Shown one piece after another: positions 53,776 through 64,000 of a DNA stretch of 64,000 nucleotides. Each line of letters starts with the position of its first letter. The first letter of the stretch is position 1. Both the position numbers and the translations under genes were made by a program. Under the pieces are notes generated by a model that saw only the letters and a program-made list of their open reading frames with translations, was not told the origin of the DNA and ran no database searches. Origin of the DNA: Isoetes taiwanensis (lineage: Eukaryota; Streptophyta; Lycopodiopsida; Isoetales; Isoetaceae); contig JAJEKV010000052.1 in NCBI GenBank assembly GCA_021234155.1, positions 6,743,358-6,807,357 on the forward strand, given 5' to 3'.

Positions 53776-55853
53776 CAGGATATTACCGAAAATTTGTAAA
53801 GGATTTTGCAAAGATTGCAGTCCCTCTTACAAATCTTACCAAGCATGAGAAGGTAAAGGATTGGATGGAGCACTGGAAGACTAAGGTTCAGGGAAGTTTC
53901 CAGCAGCTTAAAGATGCCTTAACCTCAGCACCCGTTCTCACGTTGCCCGATCCTGATAAGGATAAACTAGTGGCCACAGATGCCAGTAAAATTGCCACTG
54001 GTGGGGTTCTAATGCAGGAGGGGAGGGTTATTGCTTATGATTCAAAGAAGATGAATGAGACAGAACAACGATATCCTACCCATGACCAGGAATTGCTGGC
54101 TGTAGTTCGCGCTTTGCGAATATGGAGACACTACCTCCTTGGTAGAAGATTCCAGTTGGACACGGATCACCAAAGTCTCCGATATTTAACCACCCAACCC
54201 AATCTCAACCTCCGGCAGAGGAGATGGATGGAATTTCTTGAGGAATATGATTTTGAGATCATGTATAAGCCTGGGAAGCACAATGTGGTTGCGGATGCAT
54301 TATCACGCCATCCCTTGGTAACCCGGACTCATTGTAATGCAATTTCGACACTCACAAGTGAGTTTGGCAAACAGATAGAACAGACTTTGGCCACGGATCC
54401 TGAGTTCTGTGACATTTGGAGTAGTCTCAATAAGGAGGCACACACAGATAGAGAGCGTGACGCTTTCCGGTCATATAAGAAAGAGGGCAATTTGTTGTAT
54501 CACAAGGACAAGTTGTGTGTACCTCATACTTCCGGGGTGCGTAAGTTAATCCTCCATGACACGCACAACAGCCCTATAGCTGGACATGCGGGTTTTATGA
54601 AGACCTACTTTAAGATCCGCTCCAGTTATTTTTGGCCTTCAATGAAGAAGGACATTGCCAGGTACATCAAGCAGTGTCAAGTATGTCAGCAGACCAAGGC
54701 AGAACAATTAAGGACTCCAGGAGAATTGCAACCTTTGGATGTGCCCAACGCTAAGTGGGAAGTGATAACCATGGATTTCATTGTGGGCCTTCCACGTACT
54801 CTTCGTGGATATGATGCGTTAATGGTAGTGGTCGACAAATTGTCGAAAATGGCTCATTTCTTGCCATGTCGTACCACGGACACCGCCTTTGATACTGCTC
54901 TGCTTTTTGCAAAGGAGATCTTCAGATTGCACGGAATGCCACGGGTAATTGTATCTGACAGGGATCCCAAATTTGTAAGTGCATTTTGGAAAGATTTCTT
55001 CACCACCATCCAGACCAAGCTTGCTATGAGTACCGCATATCATCCTCAGACAGATGGTCAGACAGAGCGTACCAATCGTATCATAGAGGATATGCTACGA
55101 AGTTATGTGTGGAGTAAGCAATCCCAATGGGCTGACTATATTTATCTAGTAGAGTTTGCCTATAACAGTATGAAACAGGAGTCTTCCAGAATGTCTCCTT
55201 TCATGATAAATTATGGTTATCAATGCCTTACTCCTGACACATGGCACAACCCCGTGTCGAAAGTGGAGGTTTCTCAACAACTCCTCCTGGAGATGCAAGC
55301 TTTGGTCGAGGAAGTACGTGGTTACTTGTTAGCTGCACGCAGTCGTCAGAAAAGTGTAGCGGATAAACACAGAACCCCACGAATCTTCCAAATGGGCGAA
55401 TCAGTTTGGCTTAAAATCAAGGTAAAACAAGCCAAGCTTAAAATTGGTAACTGCAAGAAGTTAGCGCCCAGATGGGCAGGACCATTCAAAATCACCGAGC
55501 GTATTGGAGAACAGGCATATCGCTTGGATCTGCCACCCCGTTTGAAGATCCACAAGGTCTTCCACGTAAGTCTTCTGAAACAGCACACCCCTGATCCAGA
55601 GGAGGTTTTGGAAACCCCAACCCTCCTCGAAATGACAGAGGAGCAGCTCGAGATAGTGCCTGAAGCTCTCCTTGACCGGGCTTATAAACAGACTCGGAGG
55701 ACGCAAAAGTTGCAATACCTGGTCAAGTGGAAGCACTTGCCGGTGGAGGATGTGACGTTCCAAGTATTTATACGGTATAAGTATAAATATGTTGACACGT
55801 CACCAAGGATACATACGCCACATGGGGTATGGGAACCTAGGTGGTTCACTTAA
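53727..55853 (+). CDS. pol: Polyprotein second part: RNase H, integrase, chromodomain
   Basis: It overlaps the preceding frame by one frame change. Connection and RNase H start at [20 protein letters not shown], with RNase H residues in [18 protein letters not shown] and TDHQSLRYL, ending VADALSRHP. Integrase has the HHCC zinc domain ([15 protein letters not shown] to CQVCQQTK) and the DDE core ([44 protein letters not shown]). The [18 protein letters not shown] module precedes a C-terminal chromodomain beginning [14 protein letters not shown]. The codon for V in PVEDV is already in the 3' LTR, so the last chromodomain strands (usually TWE...) are replaced by LTR-coded residues up to the stop at 55853. 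Confidence 0.93.
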   Translation: MAYSKNVSEVRSFLGLAGYYRKFVKDFAKIAVPLTNLTKHEKVKDWMEHWKTKVQGSFQQLKDALTSAPVLTLPDPDKDKLVATDASKIATGGVLMQEGRVIAYDSKKMNETEQRYPTHDQELLAVVRALRIWRHYLLGRRFQLDTDHQSLRYLTTQPNLNLRQRRWMEFLEEYDFEIMYKPGKHNVVADALSRHPLVTRTHCNAISTLTSEFGKQIEQTLATDPEFCDIWSSLNKEAHTDRERDAFRSYKKEGNLLYHKDKLCVPHTSGVRKLILHDTHNSPIAGHAGFMKTYFKIRSSYFWPSMKKDIARYIKQCQVCQQTKAEQLRTPGELQPLDVPNAKWEVITMDFIVGLPRTLRGYDALMVVVDKLSKMAHFLPCRTTDTAFDTALLFAKEIFRLHGMPRVIVSDRDPKFVSAFWKDFFTTIQTKLAMSTAYHPQTDGQTERTNRIIEDMLRSYVWSKQSQWADYIYLVEFAYNSMKQESSRMSPFMINYGYQCLTPDTWHNPVSKVEVSQQLLLEMQALVEEVRGYLLAARSRQKSVADKHRTPRIFQMGESVWLKIKVKQAKLKIGNCKKLAPRWAGPFKITERIGEQAYRLDLPPRLKIHKVFHVSLLKQHTPDPEEVLETPTLLEMTEEQLEIVPEALLDRAYKQTRRTQKLQYLVKWKHLPVEDVTFQVFIRYKYKYVDTSPRIHTPHGVWEPRWFT
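55738..55750 (+). promoter_or_regulatory. Polypurine-like tract inside the chromodomain codons
   Basis: ttgccggtggagga directly precedes the 3' LTR start at 55751. ggtggagga is the only purine run there, so the plus-strand primer is probably embedded in coding sequence for the chromodomain. It is shorter than typical tracts. Confidence 0.45.
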
Positions 55854-57383
55854 AAAGGATTAAATTAGCTATGCTAATTTAATTATTGACAATAATAACC
55901 TATAATTAAGGAACTAATATTTAAAAACCATAATTAAGCTAATTATGGTTTGGGAAGGCGCCACGTGGCCACCCTCGATTGGCTAGCATGATAATGCTAA
56001 TTGGGGTCAATAGGGTGGATCACCACCCCCATACCAGCCACAACTCACCTTGAGCAGTGGAGCACCACCCTTGTGACCAGAGCTGAGCGCCACCTTGAGC
56101 AATTGGACGCCACCCTTCTCACACAAGTGGAACACCAAGATCAAGAAGATGGAGATCCCCAATGACAATGGGTCGAGCCGAAACACAGGTGGGTGGCTAG
56201 TGTAGTTGTGAATTCTAGGATAAGCGCCCCTGTTGGGCACCTGTTTGGGTTGTTGGTCTATTCTCTCTGTGTTTACTCGTAGGAACTAACCCTTGATTGT
56301 AAAGGTAGGTTCTCTATATATTTCGATTCTGGTTCTGCTTGTAATGGATGGATTGGTGGTTGTTAGCCTAGTGTTACTCTGGAAATGGGGGATTAAGGGG
56401 GGTAGAGACCTCAGAGGCTATTTATTGTAGTATGCTCCTAGATAGAGCCCTGTATTATCCCGTTAAATGCGGCCTGTGCACAAGAGCCTACCGGGTCATA
56501 GATGCTATGGACTGGCTTAGCACCAGATAAGGAACACAGTGGTGAAGTGGTTGGCGGGGTCCTGCACGAACATAAAAGGCTCCTGGGACTCCTATAGTGA
56601 GCTAGGCCTGATAGCCGGTCACGTAGAGGGCCGGGTATGGGTCTGACACTCCCTGGGTGGGAAGGTGTGATCCGTATGGAGCACCTTGCACTTTGAGTAG
56701 ATTTAGGGCGAGTAAGTCGGGTACGGATGCGGGGGTCGCTGATGCGGCACGTATTCTCTAGCTCGCCCATGGAACCACTGTGATTCTGGAAGGGGACGCT
56801 TCCCTGACCTGCCTCATCGGACGGGACTTCATGAACCCCGGAGTAGGCTTAGCAGGGTGATGCCTCAAGCCTACGTCTCCGGAAGGCTATAGCGACACCA
56901 TAGCGTGAATTGACCCATCTGCAAAGTGTACACAGGAGGGGCGGATGGAGTGGACAACCCTAGCCAATGTTCTATGCCAGCCAACGCCATGTCAAGATTC
57001 GGTCTGCTGATCTCTTGAGGCCTAGCCGTCAGTCGATCCTCACTAGAGTCTGAGCCGGGGTAGAACCATGGGGTTGGGGTGTTTTCTTAGGTTTAGATGC
57101 ATATTCTTTGCCGTTGGTATTTGGATGGATATGCCACCCTTCGTGGTGGTTATTTATATGTGATTTATGCTGTGTGCTAACCCTTGTATTCACGCTTCCG
57201 CGACGTAGGAGCCCCACTGAAGGCGTGGGCCGAATGACCCCTTCGTGTCCTTCTTTCGGGCATCCCATTATAGATGACCCGGAATAGACGGAGGGCCCTG
57301 CTCATGGCGAGTTGGTCGCCATGGGAGGGGAAAGTCCCCGTATGTATACGGCCGGGGGTCGTATATGTTCAGGGAGCGTCACA
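55751..57383 (+). repeat. 3' LTR of the + chromovirus
   Basis: It starts tgtgacgttccaagtattta, ends gggagcgtcaca and has TGTGACG/CGTCACA terminal inversion. It is followed by target duplication ATATC at 57384-57388. It is 1633 bp long against 1621 for the 5' LTR, with many scattered transitions and 1-3-base indels. Confidence 0.93.
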
Positions 57384-57388
57384 ATATC
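57384..57388 (+). repeat. 3' target-site duplication ATATC
   Basis: Matches 44889-44893 exactly. Confidence 0.95.
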
Positions 57389-57434
57389 CGTCAGGAGTCC
57401 GTAAAAACTGTCACCCCTGGAAGCACATGTAACA
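57389..57434 (-). repeat. Start of the 3' LTR of the - strand chromovirus
   Basis: On the - strand the sequence TGTTACATGTGCTTCCAGGG begins at 57434 directly after a purine-rich tract (57435-57452, complement of attcctccctccttt), as an LTR does after its polypurine tract. The LTR is interrupted after 46 bases by the + strand element. Confidence 0.65.
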
Positions 57435-57452
57435 ATTCCTCCCTCCTTTAAG
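57435..57452 (-). promoter_or_regulatory. Polypurine tract of the - strand chromovirus
   Basis: The - strand reads aaaggaggaggg-type purines ending just before TGTTACATG. The tract is 24 bases past the chromodomain stop codon at 57476-57478. Confidence 0.6.
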
Positions 57453-57475
57453 ACCTTGTCCTCAAGGTATTTTAA

Positions 57476-60400
57476 TTAGTTCGGGTGAGGAAACTGTTGC
57501 ACGTACTCATCCGACTCCCATGTGGCATCCTCGGGAGTCTGGCCTCGCCACAAGACTAAATATTCTACAACATCTCTGTTGCGCAACTACCGAACTCTTT
57601 TATCCAAAAGAGGTTCTGGCGTTACAGAGGAGTTTAAGACTCTCAGGACTAACCACGTTATCTGTATCTAGTATAGCATGCTTTAGTTGACTTACATGAA
57701 ACACAGGATGGATCCCAAGGTCCTGTGGTAAGCTCAATTCATATGCCATTGGACCTGTTCTTTTCAAAAATTTAATGGGTCCGGCATATCGCGGGGTAAG
57801 CCTAGGCACCCGTCCTTTCACTACAGGTCGTAAACTATTTACCCTTAGTGACGAAGGATAGACCACTCTTAGAAAGACATAGTCTCCTTCCTTATAGGAG
57901 ACATCTCGTCTATGCTTATTAGCACTAGACTTATATCGATCCCGAGCCCCTTGCAAATTCAACTTGCATTGATGCAGTATCGCATCCATATCATGAAGCA
58001 TATTCACAGCTGCTTCTGCTTTGAGGTACTTGTGCATCCCAGCATAAGTTCTCGGGTTCCTACCTATTATAGCCACAAAAAGCGTCATGATACTCGTATG
58101 ATGGCTATTGTTGTAGGCAAATTCCAAATAGAGCAAATAATCCTCCCACTTAGATTGTTTTTCATGAACAAAACTTCTCAACATATCCTCCAGGATCATG
58201 TTGATTCTCTCAATTTGTCCATCGGTCTGCGGGTGATTCCCACTACTCATACAACCGCATGTAACCCCTTCATCAGTTCTCTCCAAAATTGGGTGAACTT
58301 GGTGTCCCTATCACTTATAATGGATAGTAGAAACCCGAATATTGGAAACACGTACTGCATGTAAGTTGCAGCTACGTTGAATCACGTAGCATCACCCCTT
58401 AGAGGTATAAACTTAACATACTTAGTCAAGCAATCAACCACTGCTAAGATCTGGGCATGTTGCTTAGCAGTTCAGAATAATGAGACTACAAAGTCCATAC
58501 TCACACATTCTCACCTCTCATTAGGTACTGGAATGGGTTGCAACAGGCCTGGGGTCTTGCCATGGTCAGCTTTCACAGCCTGACACACCAAACAATGTGA
58601 ATCCATCTGTTTCACTTGGTCTTGCAAACCCGGCTAATAATATTGCCTTTTAACCAGCTCATAGGTTTTCCATTCACCCCCATGCCCAGCTTGTGGGGTG
58701 TCATGATGCTCATGAATAATTGTTTCTCGCAATTCTTCCTACAAAGGAAAAATACAGTACAACCCTTCTTGCTTGGTCCACCAATCCCCAGTTTTGGTGA
58801 CTGCAGGGTCTTGTTGATCCTTTGTGTACGCATCCCTAATCCTCTGGAAAAGGTCATTCTCAATGATAGCAAGAGCATTTACATGCTTAATCCTTGATAA
58901 AGCATCAGCTACTGGGTTATTCTTCCCAGGCATATGCTCAATGATAAAATGAAATTTATGGAGAAAATTAAGCCATCTAGTCTGTCTAAAGCTAATCTCA
59001 ACGTGACTTTGCAAAAACCTCAATGGTTTATGATCGACTTGTGTGGTTCCTTATTTGTACCACTTCTCAAGTAATGCCTCCATGTTTTCAGAGCATGAAC
59101 TATTGCCAATAGCTCTTGCTCCTATGTTACATAATTCCTCTCAGCAGAATTAAGCTTTCGGCTTTCATAAACCATTACCCGACCTTGCTGCCTTAATACA
59201 GCCTCAACTGCTTGACCACAAGCATCGATATAAAACTCAAAGGATTCATTGAGATCGGGAGCCTTTAGTATGGGGCTACTAACCAACAACCTTTTGACAA
59301 GCTCAAAAGCTTCTTGTTGTGCTTTCTCCCATACATACTCATGATCTTTCTTCAAAAGATCCGTGAGTGGAGATACTACTTTTGAATATTTCGGCACAAA
59401 TTTTCTATAGTACGTAGCCAAACCCAGAAAACTTCTCAACTCGGAAACACATTCAGGTGGTAAGTGGTAGCCAGTCTTGCACTATTTGCACCTTGCTGAG
59501 ATCCGCTGACACTCCCTCCCCTGAAAAGATATGTCCAAGGTATGCAACCCTTTGCTTAAGAAAATCACACTTGGATATCTAGCATAAAGTTTCTGAGTTT
59601 GAAGAGTTTGCAATACTTGCTCCAAATGAGTAAAGTGCTCTTCTAACGTTTGTGAATACACAAGTATATCATCGAGCAACACCTCGACAAACTTATCTAA
59701 GTATTCCGAGATTACTTGATTCATCAACTTCATAAAGGTTGCGGGAGCATTTGTGAGATCAAACGGCATCACTAAGAACTCATAGTGCCTCTGATGAGTT
59801 CAAAGGCCGTCTTAGGTTCATCACCTTCCCGAATCCTAATTTGATAATATCCACTACGTAAATCAGTCTTAAAAAAATCATTTGGCTCCATCAAGTCGAT
59901 CTATAATGTCATCTATTCCAGGTAATGGATATCTATCCTTGATAGTTGCTTTGTTAAGAGCACGATCATCTATGCACATTCGCATAGTCTCATCTTTTTT
60001 CTTAACAATCAAAACTGGACTCGCAAAAGGCGACTTACTAGGCTTAATAAATCCCCTTGCAAGCAGTTCTCTAACTTGATGCTTAACTTCCTCTAACTCT
60101 AGAGAACTAAGACGATATGGAGCACGTACCATTGGCTTAATCCCTGGTTCAAGCACAATTTCATGCTCAACTCCCCGAGAATGTGGTGGCCCTTTCGGCA
60201 ACTCTTCTGGAACATGTCTTTAAATATTTCCAAAGGATTTTGTAATTCTTGATTGACATCTGAACCTAGTTCAATGTTTACATCCATAGATTACAAGACT
60301 TAACCATGTCATCACCAGGCATGATATACATCAAGAAAAAGCTACCTTTATTAACTTGAAAATATCGCTTTGCCTCAGTGGCAAACAACAATTTTCCAGG

Positions 60401-61138
60401 CCCCACATAAGATAAGCCATGGAGAGTAATTGTTTTCTTAGGTGAAATTTTGATCATTACAGTATGGGATGGCCATAAAATGATTGGCTGAGCTTTTTGC
60501 ACACTGGATTCCCAGAATCACATCATAGCGGTTTAGCTTAGCAATATCAAAATCAATGACCATAGAGACAGCATCACGGGTCTCCTTATCCACCAACTTC
60601 AACCGAACGCCCAGTGCTTGTTGATGATAGTGCTGAGTCTGGGACTCAGCCGCAGTCTCAATAACATAAGGAGGCACCTTGCTTAGGCTCAAGCCTAGTT
60701 CCTCTACCACATCTGCAGAAATAAAGTTGTGAGTACTGCCAGAATCAATCAAGACACTCAAGTCCTTACCATTGATCCTTCCTAACAACCTTATTGCATT
60801 ATCGGCATAAGCTTGTGTAGGACTTACCATATTCTCTCCATGACCAATCATCGATAATGATTTCACCTCAATCTCGCTCTTGGAGGTACTTGCTAAAACC
60901 TTCTTATCCTTCTGTGGCTTTGTACAATCCCGAGCATAATGCCCCACAATGCCACAGTTATAACATCCCTTGGATATTTTAGTTTTAGCACTAGCCTCCT
61001 TAGGATTATCCATCCGCTTTTCCTTAGCTGGATTTTTCTTTTGCTTTTTGGAAGGTGACCCAGTCTAAGAGGCACCCCCAATCCTCTTTGCCTTCCATTC
61101 AACAATTCTTTGGGCTTTACGGGATTCCTCCCTACCAA
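57476..61138 (-). pseudogene. gag-pol: Degenerate - strand chromovirus gag-pol
   Basis: Read downwards, the blocks are a basic gag end and zinc knuckle (CYNCGIVGHYARDC, near 60950) and a protease (LIDSGSTHNF, about 60740). RT is in two frames: [20 protein letters not shown] with [20 protein letters not shown] at 60201-59878, and [20 protein letters not shown] with VLLDDILVYSQ at 59772-59482. Connection/RNase H follows ([34 protein letters not shown]) with IEHMPGKNNPVADALSR near 58930. The integrase core is partly lost, GNHPQTDGQIERIN remaining near 58235. GPI-x-FLKRTGPMAYELSLP comes next, and a complete chromodomain to 57476 (YLVLWRGQTPEDATWESDE, about 57560-57500). Many stops and frame changes show an old insertion; it is also the host of the younger + element. 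Confidence 0.9.
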
Positions 61139-61737
61139 CCAGTTTTCTAGCTGTTGATAAGTTAGGAGATGTCATCAAATGATAGCAAGTGTGCTCAATT
61201 CTTAGCAGTTGTGCTCAACTCTTCATGGATATTTATGTAAATAAGGGAGTCATGGGCGCATCAGAACAAAATAGTTCAATGGTTAAAAGGGTTAAAGATG
61301 CAACCATTGAACTTGTATATACATGACCAATTATTTAAGTTTATAAAGGTTCGAAATAAGGATTCTAGGGAAAGGTCCTTATGCACAAATATCAACATCC
61401 GAAGTGAAGTGGTGTTCCATTGAGCTGAATGAAAAAATAGTACAATGACCCATGGGGAAACAAACTGATGAATCCCAAAATGAGTGAAGAGGGGAACAAA
61501 ATGATGAACCCCAATGGGTAAAAAAAACACAACCTCGGGTTAGACCACCCAACGTATAAGATAATTGTGTACAATGAGTACAGGCCCCCACAAAGAACAT
61601 CTAGAAGGCCGCTGTATTGTAATGCTCCCAAACTGCAACAACTGCAAAAAATCAGGTCGCGCTACCCATCCAAGCAGTGACTCAAATCCGCCCCGCTAAG
61701 ATACCGCTCCATGCGTCCCACCTGGCCACTGGTATAA

Positions 61738-62160
61738 AAAACAGCCACATGCACATCAGAGAGCTCCAAACTGCAAGACCAAACCACATGTGATTGTCAA
61801 CTGTGTTAGAAGCCATCTACGGGCCAAGAGTAAGCAAGCTACAAAGTGGGACTAAAAATACAAGAGCACAATATCAAAATGGAAAAGATGATCCATGAGG
61901 ATCCCCGGAAACCACGAGGCTACGCCGAGATAGGGAAATGTAGGCTCGACCCAGATGCATAAAGAAAGCAGCTTCATGCACATCAGTGAGCTCCACACTG
62001 CAAGACCGAACCATATGCGATTATCAAATGTGTTAGAAGCCATCCACGGGCCAAAAGTCACCAAACTATAAAGTCGGAATAGAAATACAAGAGCATAATA
62101 TTGCAAATTGAAGAGATGATCCATAATGATCCCTGAAGCCACCGGCTACGCCGAGATAAG
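61738..62160. repeat. Tandem duplication, two units of about 200 bp
   Basis: Bases 61738-61937 and 61971-62160 share the same order: catgcacatcag-gagctcca, ctgcaagaccgaacca, tgtgttagaagccatc-acggg, aaatacaagagca, aagatgatccat, ggctacgccgagata. They differ by scattered substitutions. A third partial start (aggctcgacccag/aggcccgaccca) links the units. Confidence 0.85.
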
Positions 62161-62485
62161 AAAAATATATATGTAGGCCCGACCCAGGGGGGGTTCCCCT
62201 TGGTGCCCTCCAGAAGCGCCATGTGCTACGCTGGGAAAAAAATGCAAAAGCCCATCGGCCAACACTGAACAAAAAGTAAAACCCATATAGGAGAGTAAGA
62301 GGTGGAGGGGGGGAACTCCGCACAACAACAACAAGATTCAGCGTGAGGAAACGCCGATGAGGAATGCAGGAAGACACAAGGCTTTTTATGGGAGAAATGG
62401 CCAAAAGAAAGCCTCAAGGCTTATAGCAGGCTTGTGCCAAAGAAAGCTTGGATCCAAAAGCAGAGCTAGCGCCAAAACTGGCGTC

Positions 62486-62545
62486 CCTTTCCCTAGAATG
62501 ATGGTTCTCTTCTATAGAAGAGAACCATTGCATTCTAGGGAAAGG
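62486..62545. repeat. 60-bp palindrome
   Basis: cctttccctagaatg (62486-62500) and cattctagggaaagg (62531-62545) are perfect inverted arms. An inner ggttctcttctatagaagagaacc is itself a perfect palindrome. Only the short spacers at and attg do not pair. It can form a long hairpin or cruciform. Confidence 0.9.
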
Positions 62546-64000
62546 TCCTTATGCACAAATATCAACATCCGACACAAAGAGGAACCTCCCTCAAACCCCA
62601 TCATAGATTGAGACCACGAGAGATTGTAAGGCACACTGCTAGGAAAGAGTAACGACCATGAGATGAGGTGGGATGCCACTGCAAATAGAGGGGAAGGGGC
62701 TCAAGAAACCCTGAGACAACTAGACTGCATAAGGCAAAGAAGGCATGAAAATCGAACACAAACAAGATCTATGGCCACCACCAAAGCACATGAAATCAAA
62801 ATTGTAGAACCAACGTACCCAACAAAATACAGAGAATACCTAACGACAAGACGCTATGGAAGTAAGAACAAACATACCTAACTTATATTATTCATGCAGA
62901 ACAGACTCAAGCGAACTTTCATGAAGACAATGCAAACCCCCTAATAAGAAAGACCAAAACCATGCACCATGGAATGCATAAAAAGAGAAGACATCAAGAC
63001 CGGACATAGTCAACAAGCTAACAAAGAGCACCTGGAACTAAAATTCAAGAATCAACCTACCAGTAGTGAACTACAGTGAATACTATAATGACAAAAACAC
63101 TACAACAAACAAGGACCTAAAACCTAAACATATACGCTACACGCATAACCAGTTCAAACAAACTTTAAAAAATAGAAACAACATAACCCATGGGAACAAG
63201 ACGAAAGGGACCCCGAGACACAAGAACAAAAAGGTTTCATAAGGTGACGTAACAATTATGCAATTGAGAACACGGTAGATGACGCCACGTAGTCAAGTGA
63301 GGATGGGATCAACGCCAAGATGAGGAATAAATGAAGAAAACCGAGGGCAACCTCAAAACAAGAACCATTTACTTAATGCAAGACAACGGACCACAAGAAC
63401 CACTACAACATGCACGAACCGCAAAGATGCAACCGTGATTTTGAAATTTAAACTACAGCCAAAAGAGAGAATGTCACAGAAAAAGGGGACACCAAACAAC
63501 TCCTTTAGTCTTTAAGAGGTCAACGTAGAAAAGGCATGACGACCGGACCAACAAGGCAAGAAGAACTACGCCAAATCAAGGGGCGCATAAAGGAGGGAAT
63601 CAAGACAATAGCAGAGCAAAGATGTATTTTAAGGGATAAACCGGAAACAAGAGGAAAGGAATAAACATAGGGTGAAAAAAAAGACAAACAGAGACCAGAA
63701 TGAAATGGATAGAAAAAAGGGATCGAGAATAGCAAACAAAGCAAAACGAGACAAAATGGCCGAGGACACAAAATGGAAATAATCAAGGCCCTCAAAGGCA
63801 CTAATGAGACACTAAGAATCTATGACAAAGAGTTTTAGTATAGGCCCCCATAAGGGCATCCATGAGAACCACTGAGAACATATGAGAATATTGGAGTAAA
63901 AGAACAAGTAGAGCAACAACAATAAATAGCAAGGACTAAAATTCATGAATGTATACCCACATACATCACGGATCCAAGTTTTAATTTTCAACGAGAAACA

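Larger units (their letters stand above)
44894..57383 (+). mobile_element. 12.5-kb chromovirus (Ty3/gypsy) with extra pre-gag ORFs and an H3-like domain
   Basis: Paired LTRs (44894-46514 and 55751-57383), a 5-bp ATATC target duplication, a primer site matching initiator-Met tRNA (tggtatcagagcc), and gag-protease-RT-RNaseH-integrase-chromodomain order define a chromovirus. Unlike ordinary chromoviruses (internal region about 4.5-5 kb) it has about 4.6 kb between the primer site and gag, holding at least three further coding segments. It inserted into the 3' LTR of an older - strand chromovirus. It is decayed by three in-frame stops and one frame change in the extra ORFs and one frame change in pol. 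A solo LTR of the same broad family lies at 10.4-12 kb. Confidence 0.92.
61362..62572 (+). repeat. 41-bp direct repeat at 61362-61402 and 62532-62572
   Basis: attctagggaaaggtcctta followed by tgcacaaatatcaacatccga is identical in both places, 1.17 kb apart. The second copy is joined to a palindrome. Such spacing could mark the two ends of an insertion or a recombination junction. Confidence 0.85.
61139..64000. other. Repeat-rich DNA, no recognised gene
   Basis: Upstream (on the - strand) of the older chromovirus this may include its leader and 5' LTR, but no primer site or LTR border could be found. It contains the tandem duplication, dispersed 41-bp repeat and palindrome listed separately. 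62600-64000 is purine-rich on the + strand (many acaaga/aaccaa words) with only short meaningless frames. Confidence 0.5.

Overview
This is nuclear DNA from a land plant with a large, repeat-filled genome. Genes have short GT-AG introns. The plant-type genes are a short-chain reductase, a saccharopine-dehydrogenase-like oxidoreductase, an 843-residue disordered protein and a dynamin DRP4 fragment. Chromovirus-type Ty3/gypsy elements and tRNA-headed SINE-like repeats fill much of the rest. Species cannot be fixed from the window; a non-seed plant is a guess.

Layout. 1-4.8 kb: an intact three-exon short-chain dehydrogenase/reductase gene (1918-3235, +) among small repeats. 4.79-27.89 kb: a putative giant TIR transposon of about 23 kb. 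Its ends are perfect 26-bp inverted repeats inside longer, diverged ones. It carries + strand genes in the left part (an unknown N-terminal protein, a coiled-coil plus Cys/His protein, an FCP1/HAD-like domain, a Ulp1/C48-like domain, a DRP4 dynamin fragment) and - strand genes in the right part (two unknown proteins and a decayed DDE-type transposase). The two sets converge on a minisatellite at 20.0-20.5 kb. Two later insertions break its + strand genes inside exons: a 1.57-kb solo LTR (10395-11967) and a 4.5-kb TA-flanked TIR transposon (12941-17463). 27.9-33.7 kb: TE debris, including a hAT-like MITE with an internal tRNA-like segment. 33.85-35.35 kb (+): SCCPDH-like gene. 36.2-39.5 kb (-): the 843-residue gene. 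39.5-44 kb: intergenic.

44-61 kb: two nested chromoviruses. An old - strand element (57.4-61.1 kb, 3' LTR continuing at 44.0-44.9 kb) was hit by a 12.5-kb + strand chromovirus (44894-57383) with 1.6-kb LTRs, a perfect ATATC target-site duplication, a tRNA-iMet-type primer site and gag-pol with one frame change. 61.1-64 kb holds tandem and palindromic repeats without recognisable genes.

The most striking finding is in the 4.6 kb between the 5' LTR and gag of the + chromovirus. There are at least three extra coding segments there, and the first ends in a nearly complete histone H3 domain (48128-48546). It has a shortened tail that keeps the STGGK motif but seems to lack the K9 and K27 segments. 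A retrotransposon that carries both an H3-like protein and an integrase chromodomain (which in other chromoviruses reads H3 marks) is unfamiliar to me and is the best candidate here for an undescribed system. The second candidate is the multi-gene giant transposon.
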